A stretch of DNA of 64,000 nucleotides from Pilasporangium apinafurcum (Eukaryota; Oomycota; Peronosporomycetes; Pythiales; Pythiaceae): assembly GCA_001600495.1 (NCBI GenBank), contig BCKE01000045.1, forward strand, positions 195,407 to 259,406, given 5' to 3'. A program made the translations under genes and the position numbers. Positions 59,374-64,000 of the stretch are shown here, in pieces; positions within the stretch are counted from its first letter, which is position 1, and the number at the start of each line of letters is the position of its first letter. The notes under the pieces are model-generated. The model did no database searches and was not told where the DNA came from. It saw only the letters and a program-made list of their open reading frames with translations.

Positions 59374-62300
59374 ATGACCATCGCATCAATGCTACTGCTG
59401 CTAACATTGATAGTAGTGAGTATTACTGATGCGAGTGTCAACTGGAATCCATATGTGATCCTACGTCCGCGACACCTGGTAGCGTTGTATCCACTGGCAA
59501 CAGACCAGAACGACTATGCGCCTTATGGCTCCAGTAGTGACGGCTACGGACAGCACGGTACAGGACGATACCTCTCAGTTGCTGCAAAAAAAGGCGTGTA
59601 TGGCAGCCTCCCCATGGATAGACAGAGCGGAGTGGACCTGCCGCTGAATGTGCATGCAAGTATACTACCTCAACTCACCATGGGGATGTGGTTAAACATT
59701 CCTGTTGGCACGGAAACGCAGACGGGGTAAGCAGTCTTCCTTCCATCTTTCTCGTTCACCACAAATCTTTTTGGGACAAGTAGATCTTTTTATCTCCGAT
59801 GTGTTCAGATGTGTCATATCGCAAAACGGACTGACGATCGGCCGCTCGTTATGCATGGCAAATGGCAAATGGATTGTTTCCGGACATTTAACAGAGATTG
59901 CTGTTGAAAGTGATGTGTGGCTGTTTGTTGCAGTGATATATGATACATTGAATGCGTTTGTCGGTGTTTTCATGAATGGGGAATTGTTTACATCGTCTAA
60001 GGCTGTAGACAACGTTGCCAGTCCAACGATGGTACTTGGATCTACTGCCGAAACAGTCACTGGTTTCATAGGGAAGTTGAGGGACGTTTTTGTCTATGAT
60101 GTGGCTCTGTCAACAGCTGAGCTAAGGTATTTGATGAAGACAGAGGTCGAAGAACTACCACTAGCTGTCGGAAGTTGGGGGTATGCATTTAAGCCGACGG
60201 CAGTAGATATGCTGTCATTGCTATCGATCCCACTTCCAAAGGACACTGAAATATTGCTTGAGTCAGCTACTCTGCTATTTTGGATTGCATTGAGTGATAG
60301 CTCCACGCTAGATGCAGATAAAAGTTCTTGTCTATGTCGTTTAGTAGGAACGGCTTCACTTGGAACGTTGTCTGTTGTAGCGTCATACGACCATCGCATC
60401 GGACAGACATTTTTTCGTATCATCCGCTCAAGAACTTCTAGAAGTGAAGATGATACACAGCATTTGTTTCCTGCTGCAATACTTGAGATGAGAAGCGAGT
60501 GGCAGCAAGTAGCCGTGGTTTGGACAAAAGATTTTATTCGAGTATACGTTGAAAACGCATTCAAGGTACGTTGTCAGCGAGCGCACTAAATGAACTTCTA
60601 CTGCAGGGTTAATCATATTTATACTTATCCAACTAGGTTGAGCTTCAACTAGATCTGTTGTGGCTGAATTCACTTGAGGTGATCCAAATGGGATCTGGCG
60701 CTCTACCTTCGGATGAAGCATCGGAACTCAGCGTACGATTTGATGAGGTTTCACTCTGGTCGACAGCGCTTGATGTTCAGGAGCTACAGTCTCGCCGAAA
60801 CCAACTTTCAGGATTGGAAGCAGGTCTCATTGGATATTGGAAATTTGATGATATGGACGAACAAAGTCTTCAAGTTTCAAACAAGGCAGCAAAGTACAAT
60901 ACGGCTTTGGATGCAGAAATTCGCGTGGCAACATGCAATCCCCGCAACTCAATCGGTTCACTTTTTCTTGGAGTTTCAGGAACCAGCGTTTCTGACCAAG
61001 TTGAAGTGAAAAGTGGCCATTATGCAATTATCCAGCTTCGAAGATTCTCAAAAGCGAAATGCATCTTGAGTCAATTTATAATAATCAAAGAACCCGATCA
61101 TGGTACGCTCTGGGAAGTGGCTGTAGGGAATGAACTGTCCACCAGTAGTACGAATGCAAACAAGGGAAGCCCGGTAACGACGCTCACAGAGCTTAGTGGC
61201 CCATATATTTATTACGATACCCCCAGTGACGTAAATAGTGATGTGGTAACATCATTTCAATATGCATCAACATGTGATGGCATCCGAGTGAGCAATATAG
61301 CGACAGTTACAATTCACATCAGCTTCACCCAGGTGCTCCCTAGACTGGGTTTGCTTGATCGCCTCGAATACAGCGTCGATATGGTAAAGATCGATGATCC
61401 AGACGAGATCGAATACAACTCTGCATCTTTGTATTCTTTTCAACTGAGTGGTGGCAGATCTCCATCTGTTCACCTTTCTGAACAAGTGACATCAGCATCA
61501 ATTGAGCAACTGTACAACGGAGCAAATAGCAGCAGCGCAGTTGTTATTCAAGGAGGCGCAACAGCAAGCGAAATTAACACAATTGCAAGTGGAATAGCTG
61601 TCGAAGTAAATACAGAAAACCCTCTCGAGGTACAACTTGACCTGCATGTTGACGACATAGTTTCACAATACACTTTCCAGCATGTATTGGCATCAATTCC
61701 TGCAATTACCGATATACATCCGACGGATTTAACGGTAGATGGAGCTAAAATTGACGTCCATGGCCAGAATTTTGCCGAAATATCTGCTTGTATACTCAAT
61801 GGAACGACTGTGGTTGATGCATGGGTCATTTCACAGACTCATCTGCAATGTGCAATCCCGAAGCAAGATCAAACTGGTCCATTATCTCTAGCTATTTATC
61901 CAGTCGCATTCCCGAACAAGACAAGTAATCCAGTGAGTCTATCGATTCATCCATCTTTCAGCTTGTGGTCCGTCCAGCCGGAAAATCGGATTGTTCATAT
62001 TGGATCTGAAGTAGTGATTTCAGGGGCACCAATGTTCAATTCTCACTCGACGCTGTGTCTGCTGTTAGGAATCGTCTATGTTGTGCCGCATCATTTCACA
62101 AGTAATTCAATCGCTTGTCGTATTCCTGCCATCCCCGTAGAGGAATCATCCTCTGTCACTATTATGGACATCTCGGTAACACAGAATAACGCTACCTACG
62201 TATCAGTCGGTACATTTGAACTCAGAAGACGGCCAACAATACATCGGATCCATCCATCGAGTGCAGCTTTCTTGCCAATTCCGCTCGTGATTGACGTCTT

Positions 62301-64000
62301 CGGCAATAGTTTCTTCAATTCTTCCCATCTTTTATGCTCTATCAATGACCAAGAATCTGATGCAGTGTATGAATCAACTACAAAAATGGCATGTGCGTTG
62401 CATATCCGCCCTGACATATCAAATTCAGTTGTATCAATTCGCGTTTCGGTCAATGGTATCGATTATTCTACTTTAGCTGGGATGTTAAACATAGTGGAGG
62501 CACCATTTATTGATAGTTGCTCACCTTCAAACGGTCCAATCGCTGGTGGAACATTCATCGAAATTTATGGCGGGAAATTTTCCAATGCAGTCGCGTACAG
62601 CTGCCACACTGAAGAGTCCACTACAAATGCACTCTATGTCAGCGACAACGTGATACGCTGTCGAACACCAAGAGTGAACTTTACGGGTCCCACCCGTATC
62701 ATCGTGCTTGTAGATGGCGTTGAAGTTCCAGAAATGTCGTTCATCTTTACCTATGCTAGGCTCCCTGTGATTTCACGAGTCTATCCAGAACTTGGACCAT
62801 CAATGAAGGAAACAATGTTGACCATATCTGGGAGAGGATTTGACGCTCACCTCTCGCTGCGATGTGCGTTTGATATCGAGAAGAGGATGACTCGTCAGAC
62901 AACAATAGCGACATTCATTGATCACTCCCTGGTGCAATGCTTGACCCCAAAGTTTTCTGAAATCGGAAAGGTCATTGTTCGAGTGTCCAATAATGACCAG
63001 GATTTTTCGGATTCGTCGGGAAGTGCTCAATACACCGTTCATGCTGATCCAATCCTTGAAACTCTGTCCATAATATCTGGCCCAATCATTGGTGGAACGA
63101 ATGTTGACATTGTTGGCAGAAATTTTCTTACTACGCCAACTGTAGCATGCAAATTTGGTAATGCAACAACTCGCGCTACTTTTGTTTCACAGTCAAAAAT
63201 TCGATGCACTGCTCCAGCGTACGACGTTAAAGCCGGAAACATGATGGTTGCTGTAAGAATCACATTGAATGGTTTTGATTTTGCTGAATCAAGCCTACTT
63301 TTTCGGTATTATCCGCCACCGATAATTGAAGCTATACATCCAAGTCTAGCTCCAGTGAATGCATCGACAGAACTTATGCTCTCAGGCAGCCATTTCACCT
63401 TGCAGGACGAAACTGCTCTCTGCCGCATTGGATTAATTGTTGTTAAAAGCTTCGTTATCAATTCCAGTCATATCACTTGTGCACCAATTGACCTGGATTT
63501 CCCTGTCGGTTTAGTGAATGTTAGCCTCTCTGTCAATGGGCATGACTTTACGCACAGCCTGATCAGTTTATTGATGCACAACCCATTAGTCATATCCAAG
63601 ATTGAACCTTCGTACGTTACACAACATTCAAATGTCTCGATTGCTGTGTATGGAAGAGAATTCCTTAGCACCAAGGAAATTGTATGCGCCTTTGGAGATT
63701 ATGAGTCCCAAGCATTCGTCGTTTCTAAAGAACAGATCGCATGTGCACTTCCCGATTTGCCTGTTGGTGGGTATGAAGTTGGTGTTAGTCTCAACGGAAT
63801 TCATTTCGTTTACTATGTGTCCCAGTTTTTTGTATATCAGATCCCAACGTTCGTTCATCTAACTCCAAGCTCAACAATCAGTAATGGAGATATGGACGTG
63901 TTCATTTTCGGCTCTGGATTTGAAGTTAATCAAACTGCTCTCTCGATAGCATGCATCTTTGGAAACGCTTATCCAGTACAAGCACATGTGGAAAATGACT
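59374..64000 (+). CDS. Giant secreted LamG/IPT-TIG repeat protein, N-terminal part
   Basis: Exons 59374-59726, 59809-60565 and 60637 to the right edge are open throughout, giving at least 1,491 residues; the gene is cut by the window. A signal peptide starts it (MTIASMLLLLTLIVVSITDA). Residues about 30-250 resemble a concanavalin/LamG fold (MGMWLNIPVGTE, NAFVGVFMNGELFTSSKAVD, FIGKLRDVFVYDVALSTAEL), and a second such unit follows to about 440 (FDEVSLWSTALDVQELQSRR). From about 720 on, IPT/TIG immunoglobulin-like repeats recur about every 85-95 residues. Each has P-x-I-x-x-(I/V)-x-P-x-x-x-x-x-x-G-x-x-(I/V)-x-(I/V)-x-G-x-x-F (for example SGPIIGGTNVDIVGRNF, then CKFGNATT and RCTAPAY). At least eight repeats are in view. 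Many N-glycosylation sites fit an extracellular or wall role. Similar giants occur in oomycetes, but the function is unknown. Confidence 0.88.

Noticed and set aside
1-64000. CRISPR arrays, bacterial operons, Shine-Dalgarno sites or riboswitches
   Set aside because: The window is eukaryotic throughout (spliced genes, organelle presequences); no regularly spaced direct repeats were seen.

Overview
The window reads as nuclear DNA of an oomycete, probably a Peronosporales (downy-mildew or Phytophthora-like) genome. The evidence is compact genes with short GT-AG introns (mostly about 45-90 nt), oomycete-style domain architectures (many PH-domain proteins, a TKL receptor kinase with LRRs, giant IPT/TIG and GAF proteins), and matches to the oomycete initiator motif (TCATT-YY-N-CA) just upstream of several start codons. 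It is not bacterial, and I see no CRISPR array, rRNA or operon. I rebuilt exon structures by hand. For the spliced genes with both ends inside the window, the exon lengths sum to a multiple of three; genes cut by a window edge are partial.

Left third (1-22.3 kb): the 5' half of an E(z)-type Polycomb methyltransferase runs off the left edge (minus strand). It is followed by a sperm-tail PG-rich repeat protein with a beta-grasp tail (+), an N-terminally extended glutamine:fructose-6-phosphate amidotransferase (-), and a 3.7 kb AT-rich gap. That gap holds two nested inverted-repeat DNA elements and a tRNA-like unit. Then come a cyclic-nucleotide-gated channel with a plant-CNGC-like GQN filter (+), a small PH protein with a charged tail (+), and an intronless 2,770-residue SAM/multi-GAF/IQ/EF-hand protein (-).

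Middle (22.5-45 kb): an organellar methionyl-tRNA synthetase (+), a PH plus EDR2-C (DUF1336) protein (+), an LRR receptor-like TKL kinase (-), a protein of unknown function with a possible tubby/LURP-like C-terminus (+), and uracil phosphoribosyltransferase (+). Two probable gene remnants follow. A local cluster of PH-repeat genes comes next: a seven-PH protein and a two-PH protein that both end in CaaX prenylation boxes, and a second two-PH paralogue without one. An L-type lectin ER cargo receptor (-) sits inside this cluster.

Right third (45-64 kb): a single-chain cyclic-nucleotide-dependent AGC kinase with a predicted myristoylation signal (+), a His-rich protein of unknown function (-), mitochondrial 3-hydroxyisobutyryl-CoA hydrolase (+), a p25-alpha-like/PH protein (+), M18 aspartyl aminopeptidase (+), the mitochondrial propionyl-CoA carboxylase beta subunit (-), and the start of a giant secreted LamG/IPT protein that runs off the right edge (+).

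Themes: phosphoinositide/cyclic-nucleotide/calcium signalling dominates (six PH genes, a CNG channel, a cNMP kinase, a GAF/EF-hand giant, a receptor kinase). There are two mitochondrial enzymes of branched-chain amino acid/propionate breakdown. Two genes (STPGR, p25-alpha) are of families often tied to flagella or microtubules, which fits a zoospore-forming lineage. The most unusual items are the prenylated PH-repeat proteins, the giant GAF protein, the cAMP-type binding site in a PKG-shaped kinase, the buried catalytic Cys of the amidotransferase, and the nested element with an intact pre-insertion site in the other arm.
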